Positions 10,111-20,968 are shown, counted from the stretch's first letter. The stretch: 64,000 nt of DNA from Ferranicluibacter quercicola (GCF_021168455.1 NZ_JAJOZR010000002.1:248001-312000); one strand, 5' to 3'. A program made the numbers and translations. Notes: generated by a model not told the origin, from the sequence alone.

Positions 10111-12339
10111 ATGTCCGCCGCAATGACGGGCGATTCGATTGATCTGTTCGGGGGCGAAACCTCCCGACACGCGCCGGGCAGGGTCGTGCCGGTTCTGGTG
10201 CCCATGCCCGCCGACAAGGCCTATTCCTACCGCGTGCCGGACGGCATGGCGGTTCAGCCGGGTTCGATCGTGCAGGTGCCGCTCGGGCCGCGACAGGTCG
10301 CGGGCGTCGTCTGGGATGCGACCGAGGAACCGGCCGTCGATCCGAAGAAGCTGAAATCCATCACGCAGGTCTTCGATTGCCCGCCGCTCTCGCGCGATAT
10401 GCGTGCCTTTCTCGACTGGGTCGCGGCCTATACGCTGTCGCCGCCCGGTCTCGTCGCGCGCATGGCGCTGCGCGTACCCGCGGCCTTCGATCCCGAGCCG
10501 ATGGTGGAGGGGTTGCAGCTGACCGACCGGCGCCCGGACCGGATGACGCCGGCGCGGACGCGCGTGGTGGAGACGGCTGCGGATGGCTTCCGCTGGACGC
10601 GATCCGGCCTTGCCCATGCCGCGGGTGTCTCGACCAGCGTGGTCGAGGGCCTGCGCGCGCAGGGCGTGTTCGAGACCACCTTCATGCCGCCGCCGCCGGT
10701 GGTGGCCCCGCCCGATGCGGACTATGCCGCGACCGAGCTGGAAGAGATCCAGCGCGAGGCGGCGGATACGCTGGTCGCGGCGGCGGCCGAAAAGACGTTT
10801 TCCGTCTCGCTGATCGACGGCGTCACCGGGTCCGGCAAGACGGAGGTCTATTTCGAGGCGATCGCCGAGACGCTGCGGCAGGGCCGGCAGGTGCTGATCC
10901 TCCTGCCGGAAATCGCTCTGACGGCCGCCTTTCTCGACCGTTTCGAGAAAAGGTTCGGCGCAAAGCCGGCGGAATGGCATTCGGATCTCGCGCCCCGCAC
11001 CCGCGAAAAGGTGTGGCGGCAGGTGAGCGAAGGCGGCGTGCGGGTCGTGGCCGGTGCGCGCTCGGCGCTGTTCCTGCCGTTCGAGAATCTCGGCCTCATC
11101 ATCGTCGATGAAGAGCACGATCCCGCCTACAAGCAGGAAGACCGCGTCTTCTACAATGCGCGCGACATGGCGGTGGTGCGGGCAAGGCTCGGCGATTTCC
11201 CGGTCGTGCTCGTATCGGCGACGCCATCGGTGGAAAGCCGTGTGAATGGCGAGGTCGGGCGCTACCGGCCGATCCACCTGCGCACCCGCTTCGGCGCAGC
11301 GGCCATGCCGGATCTCGGGCTGATCGACATGCGGCGGCATCCGCCGGAGCGTGGCGGCTTCCTCTCGCCCGTGCTGCTGTCGGCCATCGGCAAGGCGGTG
11401 GAGAAGGGCGAGCAGGCGCTGCTCTTCCTCAACCGGCGGGGCTATGCGCCGCTGACCCTCTGCCGCGTCTGCGGACATCGCTTCCAGTGCCCCAATTGTT
11501 CGAGCTGGCTGGTGGAGCACCGGTTCCGCAACCAGATCCAGTGCCATCATTGCGGTTATGCGGAACGCACGCCGGAGGCCTGCCCGGAATGCGGCACGCT
11601 CGATCATCTCGTCGCCTGCGGGCCCGGCGTGGAGCGGATCGCCGAGGAGGTGGACCGGCATTTTCCGCAAGCCCGCACCATCGTGCTCTCCTCCGACCTC
11701 ATGGGCGTGAAGCGCCTGCGGCTGGAGCTTGAGGCCATCGCGAAGGGAGAGGCCGATATCGTCGTCGGCACGCAGCTCGTCGCCAAAGGCCACAATTTCC
11801 CGATGATGACCTGCGTCGGCATCGTGGATGCGGATATCGGGCTTGCCAATGGCGATCCGCGCGCGGCCGAACGGACCTTCCAGCTCCTGAGCCAGGTGAC
11901 GGGGCGCGCCGGGCGAACGGGGCTGAAGAGCCGTGGGCTGCTGCAGACCTATCAGCCGCAGCATCCGGTGATGCAGGCGATCGTCTCCGGCGATGCCGAG
12001 GCGTTCTATGCGCGCGAGATCGGCGAGCGGGAGCGGGCGGTGCTGCCGCCGTTCGGGCGGCTCGCCTCCGTGATCGTCTCGGCCGATACGCGGGCGGACG
12101 CGGAGACGCATGCGCGCGGCCTGCGCCAGGCCGCACCGCAGGTCTCCGGCATCACCGTGCTCGGACCCGCCGAAGCGGCGCTGGCGGTCGTTCGCGGCCG
12201 GCATCGGTTCCGGCTTCTCGTTCACGGCCGGCGCAACAGCGACATGCAGGCCTTCATGCGGGCGATGATCGCTGCGGGGCCCAAGGTGCGCGGTTCGGTG
12301 TCGGTCCAGTTGGATATCGATCCGCAAAGTTTCCTCTGA
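10111..12339 (+). CDS. priA: Primosomal protein N' (replication restart helicase)
   Basis: Superfamily 2 DNA helicase that recognises stalled forks and reloads the replisome. It has 742 residues, a normal length. The N-terminal DNA-binding part (residues 15-110) is followed by the helicase core: Walker A GVTGSGKT (from residue 237), DEEHD (333-337) and motif SATPS. Zinc-binding cysteine pairs are inserted at about residues 451-491 (CRVCGHRFQCPNC, CHHCGYAERTPEACPECG). The late motif GRAGR is present (QVTGRAGRTG). Rhizobial priA commonly lies just before the atp operon, as here. Confidence 0.96.
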   Translation: MSAAMTGDSIDLFGGETSRHAPGRVVPVLVPMPADKAYSYRVPDGMAVQPGSIVQVPLGPRQVAGVVWDATEEPAVDPKKLKSITQVFDCPPLSRDMRAFLDWVAAYTLSPPGLVARMALRVPAAFDPEPMVEGLQLTDRRPDRMTPARTRVVETAADGFRWTRSGLAHAAGVSTSVVEGLRAQGVFETTFMPPPPVVAPPDADYAATELEEIQREAADTLVAAAAEKTFSVSLIDGVTGSGKTEVYFEAIAETLRQGRQVLILLPEIALTAAFLDRFEKRFGAKPAEWHSDLAPRTREKVWRQVSEGGVRVVAGARSALFLPFENLGLIIVDEEHDPAYKQEDRVFYNARDMAVVRARLGDFPVVLVSATPSVESRVNGEVGRYRPIHLRTRFGAAAMPDLGLIDMRRHPPERGGFLSPVLLSAIGKAVEKGEQALLFLNRRGYAPLTLCRVCGHRFQCPNCSSWLVEHRFRNQIQCHHCGYAERTPEACPECGTLDHLVACGPGVERIAEEVDRHFPQARTIVLSSDLMGVKRLRLELEAIAKGEADIVVGTQLVAKGHNFPMMTCVGIVDADIGLANGDPRAAERTFQLLSQVTGRAGRTGLKSRGLLQTYQPQHPVMQAIVSGDAEAFYAREIGERERAVLPPFGRLASVIVSADTRADAETHARGLRQAAPQVSGITVLGPAEAALAVVRGRHRFRLLVHGRRNSDMQAFMRAMIAAGPKVRGSVSVQLDIDPQSFL

Positions 12340-12436
12340 GGCTGGTCGAGAGCGATTTCCTTCCGCGCCCACTTGCTCTAAATCTTCGCAAAGTCGGCAC
12401 TATGCCGGACGATGACAGGGGCATGGGATCGCGGCG

Positions 12437-12823
12437 ATGGATCTGTATATACCGACCGAGACCGGCGAGTTCCTCGCTTTCCTCAGCGCCGTGGCGACCT
12501 GCGTCATGGGGCTGTTCTTCCTGTTCGCGCCGGGCCTCTCGTTCCGGGCCATGGGGCTTTCGCTGCGGGACGGCCGGCGCGGCGGCTATGCCGAGGCACG
12601 CTCCACACTTGGTGGATTTCCGCTCGGTCTGGGGCTTGCCGCCATCGTGCTCGCCCAGCCCATGGTCTATCTCGCGCTCGGCTCGGCCTTCGCGCTCGCC
12701 GCTTTCGGGCGCATCCTGTCCATGGTGTCGGATCAAGGTAACACGGTCGTGAACTGGCTGTTTGTTCTCGTGCAGATGGTGCTGGCCATCCTGCCGCTGG
12801 CCTATGTTTTCGGCGTCTTCTGA
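12437..12823 (+). CDS. Small membrane protein, DUF4345-like
   Basis: 128 residues with about four hydrophobic segments (FLSAVATCVMGLFFLFAPGL, GFPLGLGLAAIVLA, YLALGSAFALAAFG, VLVQMVLAILPLAYVF). The pattern and the conserved middle (LGGFPLGLG, then GRILSMVSDQ) fit the DUF4345 family of inner-membrane proteins of unknown function. It sits between priA and the ATP synthase genes on the same strand. A gap of about 255 bases to atpH suggests a separate transcript. No catalytic residues can be named. Confidence 0.7.
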   Translation: MDLYIPTETGEFLAFLSAVATCVMGLFFLFAPGLSFRAMGLSLRDGRRGGYAEARSTLGGFPLGLGLAAIVLAQPMVYLALGSAFALAAFGRILSMVSDQGNTVVNWLFVLVQMVLAILPLAYVFGVF

Positions 12824-13078
12824 GGCGGGAAGCCCGCAAGACACCTCGCCGAGGCCATCACACTCCCGCTTTTGGGCAGAATTTGGCCCGAGGATCGTGC
12901 AATCGCTCCCCTCGCGTGTTGCGAGTCCACTTTTCCTATGCTAGACGAACCCCGACTTCGTGGGGGAGCCGGGCCTGTCAGGCCAGGATGTCCTTGAGGA
13001 TATAGCAACAAATTCAATGTGTTCGGTTTTCGGTCCGTCCGAAGATCGCTCTTGGATCGCAGCAAGAGAAGCGCGCCC

Positions 13079-13639
13079 GTGGCAAAAACGTCCGACCTCA
13101 TTTCCGGTGTTGCAGAAAGATACGCGTCGTCGCTTTTCGATCTGGCGCAGGAAGCCGGCTCGGTGGAAAACGTGCAGGCCGATCTCGATCGTTTCCAGGC
13201 CCTGATCGACGAAAGCGCCGATCTGAAGCGCCTCATTCTCAGCCCCGTCTTTTCGGCTGATGACCAGTTCAAGGCGATCTCCGCCATTGCCGAGAAGGCC
13301 GGTCTCACCGGTCTCGTCGGCAACTTCCTGAAGGTCGTCGCCCGCAACCGCCGTCTCTTCGCTGTCCCGGGCATCATCCGGTCGTACCGCGAGACGGCCG
13401 CCCGCCATCGTGGCGAAGTTTCCGCCGAGGTCATCTCGGCCCATGCGCTGAGCGATCAGCAGCAGACTGAATTGAAGGCGGCGCTCAAGGGCGTCACCGG
13501 CAAAGAGGTGGCGATCAACGTCACCGTCGATCCGTCTATTCTCGGTGGTTTGATCGTCAAGGTCGGGTCCCGCCAAATTGACACTTCCCTTCGCACAAAG
13601 CTCTCGAGCCTTAAGCTTGCACTGAAAGAGGTCGGCTGA
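13079..13639 (+). CDS. atpH: ATP synthase F1 subunit delta
   Basis: Peripheral-stalk subunit that links F1 to the b subunits. It has 186 residues counting from GTG 13079 (VAKTSDLISGVAERYASSLF), which follows AAGAGAAG. An upstream ATG at 13019 would add 20 basic residues not expected in the family. The C-terminal signature (GGLIVKVGSRQIDTSLRTKL) is clear. Its stop overlaps the start of atpA by one base (TGATG), so the two are translationally coupled. This is the first gene of atpHAGDC; the F0 genes are elsewhere, as usual in Alphaproteobacteria. Confidence 0.94.
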   Translation: MAKTSDLISGVAERYASSLFDLAQEAGSVENVQADLDRFQALIDESADLKRLILSPVFSADDQFKAISAIAEKAGLTGLVGNFLKVVARNRRLFAVPGIIRSYRETAARHRGEVSAEVISAHALSDQQQTELKAALKGVTGKEVAINVTVDPSILGGLIVKVGSRQIDTSLRTKLSSLKLALKEVG

Positions 13640-15168
13640 TGGATATCCGCGCCGCGGAAATTTCCGCAATTCTCAAAGATCAGATCAAAAACTTCGGCCA
13701 GGAGGCTGAGGTCTCCGAAGTCGGCCAGGTTCTGTCCGTCGGTGACGGCATCGCCCGCGTTTACGGTCTCGACAACGTCCAGGCGGGCGAAATGGTCGAG
13801 TTCCCCGGCGGCGTGCGCGGCATGGCGCTCAATCTGGAAGCCGACAATGTCGGCGTCGTCATCTTCGGCTCGGACCGGGCCATCAAGGAAGGCGACACCG
13901 TCAAGCGGACCGGCGCCATCGTGGACGTTCCGGTCGGCCCGGAACTGCTCGGCCGCGTGGTCGATGCGCTCGGCAATCCGATCGACGGCAAGGGCCCGAT
14001 CAACGCAACGCGCCGCTCGCGCGTCGACGTGAAGGCACCGGGCATCATTCCGCGCAAGTCGGTGCATGAGCCGATGTCGACCGGCCTCAAGGCCATCGAC
14101 GCCCTCATCCCCGTCGGCCGCGGCCAGCGCGAGCTGGTCATCGGTGACCGCCAGACCGGCAAGACCGCAATCATTCTCGACACGATCCTCAACCAGAAGG
14201 CCATTCACGACAACGGTCCGGACAGCGAAAAGCTGTACTGCGTCTATGTCGCCATCGGCCAGAAGCGTTCGACGGTCGCACAGTTCGTCAAGGTGCTCGA
14301 AGAGCGCGGCGCGCTGCAGTATTCGATCATCGTTGCCGCGACGGCCTCCGACCCGGCTCCGATGCAGTATCTCGCACCCTTCGCCGGCTGCGCGATGGGC
14401 GAATATTTCCGCGACAACGGCATGCATGCGCTGATCGGCTATGACGATCTGTCCAAGCAGGCCGTGTCCTACCGCCAGATGTCGCTGCTGCTGCGCCGTC
14501 CGCCGGGCCGCGAAGCCTATCCGGGCGACGTCTTCTACCTGCATTCGCGTCTTCTCGAGCGCGCTGCCAAGCTGTCCGACGAAAAGGGCGCCGGTTCGCT
14601 GACCGCTCTGCCGGTCATCGAAACGCAGGGCAACGACGTGTCCGCGTTCATTCCGACCAACGTGATCTCGATCACCGACGGCCAGATCTTCCTCGAAACC
14701 GACCTGTTCTACCAGGGCATCCGCCCGGCCGTGAACGTCGGCCTCTCGGTCTCGCGCGTCGGCTCCGCCGCGCAGGTCAAGGCGATGAAGCAGGTTGCCG
14801 GCTCGATCAAGGGCGAGCTTGCGCAGTACCGCGAAATGGCGGCCTTCGCCCAGTTCGGCTCGGACCTCGACGCCTCGACGCAGCGCCTGCTGAACCGCGG
14901 CGCGCGCCTGACGGAACTCCTGAAGCAGCCGCAGTTCTCGCCGCTGAAGACGGAAGAACAGGTTGCGGTGATCTTCGCCGGCGTCAACGGCTACCTCGAC
15001 AAGATCGCCGTCAACAAGGTCGGTCCGTTCGAGCAGGGCCTGCTGTCCTACTTGCGCTCCGAAGGGAAGGGCGTGCTCGACACGATCCGTACCGAAAAGG
15101 CCATTTCGGACGACACCAAGGGCAAGCTGAAGGCGGCGATCGACGCTTTCGCAAAGACGTTTTCCTGA
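13639..15168 (+). CDS. atpA: ATP synthase F1 subunit alpha
   Basis: Non-catalytic nucleotide-binding subunit of the F1 hexamer, 509 residues. The N-terminal beta barrel (residues 1-95) is followed by the nucleotide-binding domain with Walker A GDRQTGKT (169-176). Family blocks near the end of that domain include PAVNVGLSVSRVGSAAQ. The C-terminal helical bundle ends with KGKLKAAIDAFAKTFS. It is the second gene of the operon, coupled to atpH by the overlapping stop and start, with 49 bases to atpG. Confidence 0.98.
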   Translation: MDIRAAEISAILKDQIKNFGQEAEVSEVGQVLSVGDGIARVYGLDNVQAGEMVEFPGGVRGMALNLEADNVGVVIFGSDRAIKEGDTVKRTGAIVDVPVGPELLGRVVDALGNPIDGKGPINATRRSRVDVKAPGIIPRKSVHEPMSTGLKAIDALIPVGRGQRELVIGDRQTGKTAIILDTILNQKAIHDNGPDSEKLYCVYVAIGQKRSTVAQFVKVLEERGALQYSIIVAATASDPAPMQYLAPFAGCAMGEYFRDNGMHALIGYDDLSKQAVSYRQMSLLLRRPPGREAYPGDVFYLHSRLLERAAKLSDEKGAGSLTALPVIETQGNDVSAFIPTNVISITDGQIFLETDLFYQGIRPAVNVGLSVSRVGSAAQVKAMKQVAGSIKGELAQYREMAAFAQFGSDLDASTQRLLNRGARLTELLKQPQFSPLKTEEQVAVIFAGVNGYLDKIAVNKVGPFEQGLLSYLRSEGKGVLDTIRTEKAISDDTKGKLKAAIDAFAKTFS

Positions 15169-15217
15169 TCGTCTGCTTCAAGACGCACCCGCAGACGCTA
15201 CCTAGGACGGATACTGG

Positions 15218-16099
15218 ATGCCTTCTCTCAAGGATCTGAAGAACCGGATCGCCTCCGTCAAGGCGACGCAGAAGATCACCAAGGCGATGAAGATGGTCGC
15301 CGCGGCGAAGCTTCGGCGTGCGCAGGAGGCGGCCGAGGCCGCCCGGCCGTACTCGCAGCGGATGAGCATCGTCCTGTCGAACATCGCCCAGGCGGTCGGC
15401 ACGGACGACAGCGCCCCCCTGCTGATGACGGGCACCGGCCGCGACAAGACGCATCTCCTGGTCGTCTGCACGGCGGAACGCGGCCTCTGCGGCGGCTTCA
15501 ACAGCCAGATCGCGCGTTTTGCGCGCGATCACATCCGCAAGCTCCTGGCTGAAGGCAAGACGGTCAAGATCATCTGCGTCGGCAAGAAGGGCTTCGACAT
15601 CCTTCGCCGCGAGTTCGCGTCGCTGATCATCGACCGCGTCGATCTGCGCGAAGTCAAGAAGATCGGTTTCGAGAATGCCGACCAGATCGGCAAGAAGGTC
15701 ATCGGCCTGTTCGAAAAGGGCGAGTTCGACGTCTGCACCCTGTTCTACTCCGAATTCAAGTCGGTGATCAGCCAGGTTCCCACGGCGCTGCAGCTCATCC
15801 CCGCCGCCGTTCCCGCTGCAGCATCGGCCGATACCGGTTCTGCCGCCATCTATGAATACGAGCCGGATGCGGGCGAGATCCTGAGCGACCTCATTCCGCG
15901 CAATATTTCGGTCCAGGTGTTCCGGGCGCTGCTCGAGAACGTCGCGGGCGAAATGGGCGCGAAGATGAGCGCGATGGACAATGCCACGCGCAATGCCGGT
16001 GAGATGATCAACAAGCTGACGCTGAGCTACAACCGCCAGCGCCAGGCTCAGATCACCAAGGAACTCATCGAGATCATTTCGGGCGCGGAAGCGCTCTAA
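15218..16099 (+). CDS. atpG: ATP synthase F1 subunit gamma
   Basis: Central rotor shaft subunit that turns inside the alpha-beta hexamer. It has 293 residues. The N-terminal helix (MPSLKDLKNRIASVKATQKI, then TKAMKMVAAAKLRRAQ) and the C-terminal helix (NATRNAGEMINKLTLSYNRQ with RQAQITKELIEIISGA) form the coiled-coil shaft and match the family signature. The middle Rossmann-like part contains the GLCGGFN motif. AGGACGGAT precedes ATG 15218. atpD follows after 23 bases. Confidence 0.97.
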   Translation: MPSLKDLKNRIASVKATQKITKAMKMVAAAKLRRAQEAAEAARPYSQRMSIVLSNIAQAVGTDDSAPLLMTGTGRDKTHLLVVCTAERGLCGGFNSQIARFARDHIRKLLAEGKTVKIICVGKKGFDILRREFASLIIDRVDLREVKKIGFENADQIGKKVIGLFEKGEFDVCTLFYSEFKSVISQVPTALQLIPAAVPAAASADTGSAAIYEYEPDAGEILSDLIPRNISVQVFRALLENVAGEMGAKMSAMDNATRNAGEMINKLTLSYNRQRQAQITKELIEIISGAEAL

Positions 16100-16122
16100 G
16101 GTTAGGACAAGAGGGTAAGAAC

Positions 16123-17583
<1,461 letters not shown>

Positions 17584-17587
17584 TCGA

Positions 17588-17677
17588 AGCGAATAGAGCG
17601 AATAGGGAGTAGCGAGTAGGGATAGGTGGATATGTCCGGGACGGTTTTCTGAAACGATCCGCTATTCGCTCCTCGCT
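17588..17677. repeat. Heptad-like repeat with inverted half in the atpD-atpC gap
   Basis: Two direct copies of AGCGAATAG (17588-17596 and 17597-17605) are followed by related units GGAGTAGCGAGTAGGGATAG (17606-17625). About 35 bases later the complementary sequence appears (CTATTCGCT at 17662-17670, CCTCGCT to 17677). The left and right parts can pair as a stem of nine or more base pairs just before atpC. I found no second copy in the window. It may be a dispersed intergenic repeat of rhizobial genomes. Confidence 0.7.
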
Positions 17678-17685
17678 GAATTGAT

Positions 17686-18090
17686 ATGGCTGATTTCAAA
17701 CTCGAGCTCGTTTCCCCGGAACGTCTGCTGCTTTCCGAGCAGGTCAGCGAAGTGGTCATTCCGGCAACGGAAGGCGAGATGACCGTCATGGCCAATCACG
17801 CGCCGACCATGACGACGATCAAGCCGGGCATCATCACCGTGAAGACGGCAAGCGGCCAAACCAACCGCTACGTGGTGTTCGGCGGCTTCGCCGACATCCT
17901 GCCGACGGGCTGCACCGTTCTCGCCGAATCGGCCGTGCCGGTCAGCGAATTCGACGCGACGCTGGTCGAGCGCCGGATCGAAGCGGCCCGCGCCGAACTC
18001 GATCAGCCGCACCACGGCGACGAGCATCGCACGAAGATCGAGAATTTCCTGTCCGAGCTGACCCAGCTCAACGAGACGGTCTCGGGCTGA
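17686..18090 (+). CDS. atpC: ATP synthase F1 subunit epsilon
   Basis: Rotor-foot subunit that inhibits ATP hydrolysis. It has 134 residues. The N-terminal beta sandwich is typical (FKLELVSPERLLLSEQVSEV, GEMTVMANHAPTMTTIKPG) and a short helical C-terminus ends with FLSELTQLNETVSG. There is no good Shine-Dalgarno before ATG 17686: the bases upstream are the right half of the inverted repeat, which could affect the level of translation. It is the last gene of the atp operon and is followed by a terminator. Confidence 0.95.
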   Translation: MADFKLELVSPERLLLSEQVSEVVIPATEGEMTVMANHAPTMTTIKPGIITVKTASGQTNRYVVFGGFADILPTGCTVLAESAVPVSEFDATLVERRIEAARAELDQPHHGDEHRTKIENFLSELTQLNETVSG

Positions 18091-18100
18091 CCGAGACGAG

Positions 18101-18126
18101 AAAAACCGGCTTCGGCCGGTTTTTTT
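18101..18126 (+). terminator. Terminator of the atpHAGDC operon
   Basis: ACCGGC (18105-18110) pairs with GCCGGT (18115-18120) around a TTCG tetraloop. Five A precede the stem and at least six T follow it. Confidence 0.92.
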
Positions 18127-18193
18127 ATGTCCGGCGGCAGGCTTGCCAAATGGTTCCCCGTCCCGGATGGCCCGGCGCTCCGCGGCATCCGCT

Positions 18194-18209
18194 TTAACAG
18201 CATTTTATC
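18194..18209 (+). promoter_or_regulatory. Degenerate CtrA-type box upstream of the GDP-mannose enzyme gene
   Basis: TTAA, seven bases, TTATC: one mismatch from the CtrA consensus TTAA-N7-TTAAC. It lies about 120 bases before the ATG at 18330. A weak call. Confidence 0.25.
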
Positions 18210-18329
18210 GCTCCCGTGCTAGGTCCTCTGTGTCGCGCGCCTCGCGGCGTGCTGAAACAGACAGGCAGCGGGTTGTCACAAGTGCCTGTGCACGGGCCTG
18301 ATGGCCTGGCGGGCAGGGAAGGACGTGGA

Positions 18330-19757
18330 ATGACGGCAAAGATCGTCCCGGTGATCATGGCCGGCGGCAAGGGAACGCGCCTCTGGCCGCTGTCCCGGTC
18401 CACCGCGCCAAAGCAGTTCCTGCAGTTCCTCAGCGAGCATTCCCTGTTCCAGAAGACGCTGCAGCGCGTGTCCGATCCGGAGATCTACGCGCCCGCCGTC
18501 ATCGTCACCAATGCCGAGTTCCGCTTCATCGTCGCGGAACAGGCCCAGGCCGTCGGTGCACCCCTGTCGTCCATTCTGCTGGAGCCCGTGGCGCGCAACA
18601 CCGCGCCGGCGCTGGCGGCTGCAGCCTTCGTCGTCGCCCGCGATCATGGCGACGCGGCGATCCTTCAGGTGCTGGCCTCCGACCACGAGATCGAGGCGAA
18701 CGACACCTACCGCGCCTGCATCGGTCTTGCGCGCGAGACGGCGGCGGCCGGCATGCTCGTCACCTTCGGCATCACGCCGACCGAGCCGGCGACGGGCTAT
18801 GGCTATATCGAGATCGGAGCCGCGCTTGCCGGGGGCGCGCGCACGGTCGCGCGCTTCGTCGAGAAGCCGAACCGCGAAAAGGCCGAAGCGCTGCTGGCGA
18901 CGGGCCGTTATCTCTGGAATTCCGGCATGTTCATGCTGCCGACCCGCCTGTTCCTCGCGGATCTCGCGACATTCGCGCCGGAGGTGCATGCGAGCGCGCG
19001 GGCCGCCGTCGAGGCGTCCCGGCGCGATCTGGATTTCGAGCGGCTGGATGCAGCGGCCTTCTCGCAGGCGCCCGATATCTCGGTGGACTATGCCGTGTTC
19101 GAACGCACGGCCCACGCGGCCGTCGTCCCCTCGTCTTTCCCCTGGTCGGATCTCGGCAGCTGGGACTCGGTCTGGGCGGTCGGCGAGAAGGATGCGGCCG
19201 GCAACGTGGTCGGCCAGAAGGCGAACGTTTCGGATACGCGCAATTCGCTGGTTCTCTCGCGCGACATCCACGTCTCGGTGCATGGCCTCGACGATATCGC
19301 CGTCATCGCCAGCGAGGATGCGGTCTATGTCGGTCGTCTTGCCGACAGCCAGAATGTCGGCCAGATCGTCAAGGCGCTGGCACGCAATGAGGCGACGCGC
19401 CGTCTGACGGAGGTTCATCCGACCTCCTACAAGCCCTGGGGCTCCGTCGCGTCCGTGCTCAGCGGCGAGCGGTTCGAGGTCAAGCGGCTGTCGATCGCGC
19501 CGGGCCGCAAGATCTCGCTGCAGAAGCATTTTCACCGCTCGGAACACTGGGTCGTGGTCAAGGGCACGGCGGAGGTGACGCTCGGCGACGAGACGCGGCT
19601 TCTCAACGAGAACGAGTCCATCTACGTGCCGCAGGGCGTGACCCACCGGCTCGCCAATCCGGGCAAGATCCCGCTGGAGCTCATCGAGGTCCAGACGGGG
19701 TCCTACCTCTCCGACGACGACACGGTTCGCCTGGACGACGAATTCGGCCGGCTCTGA
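18330..19757 (+). CDS. Mannose-1-phosphate guanylyltransferase / mannose-6-phosphate isomerase
   Basis: Bifunctional cytoplasmic enzyme of GDP-mannose supply, 475 residues. The N-terminal pyrophosphorylase domain has the GTP-binding signature VIMAGGKGTRLWPLSR (residues 7-22) and FVEKPN. The C-terminal type II phosphomannose isomerase part is a cupin (FEVKRLSIAPGRKISLQKHF, HRSEHWVVVKGTAEV, YVPQGVTHRLANPG). I chose ATG 18330 after AAGGA; a longer frame upstream is unrelated in sequence. The product would feed surface polysaccharide synthesis. No glycosyltransferase cluster is adjacent, so it looks like a stand-alone supply gene. Confidence 0.92.
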   Translation: MTAKIVPVIMAGGKGTRLWPLSRSTAPKQFLQFLSEHSLFQKTLQRVSDPEIYAPAVIVTNAEFRFIVAEQAQAVGAPLSSILLEPVARNTAPALAAAAFVVARDHGDAAILQVLASDHEIEANDTYRACIGLARETAAAGMLVTFGITPTEPATGYGYIEIGAALAGGARTVARFVEKPNREKAEALLATGRYLWNSGMFMLPTRLFLADLATFAPEVHASARAAVEASRRDLDFERLDAAAFSQAPDISVDYAVFERTAHAAVVPSSFPWSDLGSWDSVWAVGEKDAAGNVVGQKANVSDTRNSLVLSRDIHVSVHGLDDIAVIASEDAVYVGRLADSQNVGQIVKALARNEATRRLTEVHPTSYKPWGSVASVLSGERFEVKRLSIAPGRKISLQKHFHRSEHWVVVKGTAEVTLGDETRLLNENESIYVPQGVTHRLANPGKIPLELIEVQTGSYLSDDDTVRLDDEFGRL

Positions 19758-19772
19758 GTCCGGCCGGGTCGT

Positions 19773-20876
19773 TCAGCCTGCCAGCTTCTCGGTGAAGCGG
19801 CTGTCGGCATAGTGACGGCCGAAGCGGTTTGCGAGGAAGGCGTCGAGGGCGATATCCTCCTGGCGGATAAACCCTGTGGCGGGCAGGTCGCCGGCAGACA
19901 GCATGTCGAGCACGGCGCAGATGCTGGCGGCCGTCGTGATCTGGATCGCGCTCATCATCCGCCCGGCCACAACGCTGCTATAGATCTTGTTGGCGTAGGT
20001 TTCCTGCACCAGCCGCCCGTCGCGATGGCCGGAGACGGTGACGAAGACGATGACCACGTCCTGCGTGGTCGCCGGCAACGCGTTTTCCAGAATGTCCTTC
20101 AGCACCTCGCGGCGGTGGCGCAGGCCGAGATCGTTGAGCAGCGCCTTCATGATCGCGGCGTGGCCGGGATAGCGGATCGTACGGTAGTTCAGGGTTCGCA
20201 CGCGGCCGGCAAGGCTCTCGCAGAGCGTGCCGAGGCCGCCCGAGGTGTTGAACGCCTCGTAGGTGACGCCGTCGAGCGAGAATTCCTCCCGCTCCTCCAG
20301 CGCCGGTACGGCTGTCAGCCGGCCCTCGACGATGGCTTCGCAGGGCTCGATATATTCGTTGATGACGCCGTCCGTGCTCCAGGTCAGGTTGTAGTTGAGC
20401 GCGTTGGACGGGTATTGCGGCAGGGCGCCGACGCGCATGCGCACGCTGTCGAGCGTGTCGAAGCGGGCCGCGAGATCCTGCGCGACGATGGAGATGAAGC
20501 CCGGGGCGAGGCCGCACTGGGGAATGAACGCGCTGGTCGCGCCCTCGGCCAGACGCTTGACCTGACGCGTGGATTCCACGTCTTCCGTCAGGTCCAGATA
20601 GTGCACGCTGCAGCGTGCGGCGGACGCGGCGATCTCGACGGTGAGGTGGAAGGGGGCGGCGCTGAGGACGGCGAACGCGCCGGTCAGCAATGCATCCATG
20701 GCGTCGGCATCGGCGATATCGACGGTTCTGACCGAAAGCGCCGGATGGGCCGGAAGCCGCGCCAGCTGCGCCTCGCTCCGGTCGGCCACGATAACGGCAT
20801 AGTCGCCGGAGGTCGCGAGCAGGTGTGCGATGGTGGCGCCGATCTTGCCGGCTCCGATGACGATGATGGTCTTCAT
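19773..20876 (-). CDS. Saccharopine dehydrogenase family protein
   Basis: 367 residues. The N-terminal Rossmann domain carries the nucleotide-binding loop VIGAGKIGATIAHLLA, followed by YLDLTEDVESTRQVKRLAEG and the saccharopine-dehydrogenase-type centre CGLAPGFISIVAQDLAARFD. ATG 20876 follows GAAGGGGAA; a longer frame upstream is not supported. Members act in lysine catabolism or on related imino acids, and the exact substrate is not shown here. It is divergent from an Lrp-type regulator, which suggests control by an amino acid. It is convergent with the GDP-mannose gene, only 15 bases apart. Confidence 0.85.
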   Translation of the reverse strand: MKTIIVIGAGKIGATIAHLLATSGDYAVIVADRSEAQLARLPAHPALSVRTVDIADADAMDALLTGAFAVLSAAPFHLTVEIAASAARCSVHYLDLTEDVESTRQVKRLAEGATSAFIPQCGLAPGFISIVAQDLAARFDTLDSVRMRVGALPQYPSNALNYNLTWSTDGVINEYIEPCEAIVEGRLTAVPALEEREEFSLDGVTYEAFNTSGGLGTLCESLAGRVRTLNYRTIRYPGHAAIMKALLNDLGLRHRREVLKDILENALPATTQDVVIVFVTVSGHRDGRLVQETYANKIYSSVVAGRMMSAIQITTAASICAVLDMLSAGDLPATGFIRQEDIALDAFLANRFGRHYADSRFTEKLAG

Positions 20877-20944
20877 GCTGTTCCCCTTCTGGACTTTGTC
20901 CCCAGCATGCATTGCACGGCTGTTGTCCAGAAGCGCCGATTCGT

Positions 20945-20968
20945 GCAAAAGACAGGATTGTTTTCGGC
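20945..20968. promoter_or_regulatory. Candidate operator between the dehydrogenase and Lrp-type genes
   Basis: An imperfect dyad: GCAAAAGACA (20945-20954), GGAT, TGTTTTCGGC (20959-20968), with 7 of 10 positions symmetric. Its place in the 116-base divergent gap suits an Lrp-family site. Confidence 0.35.
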
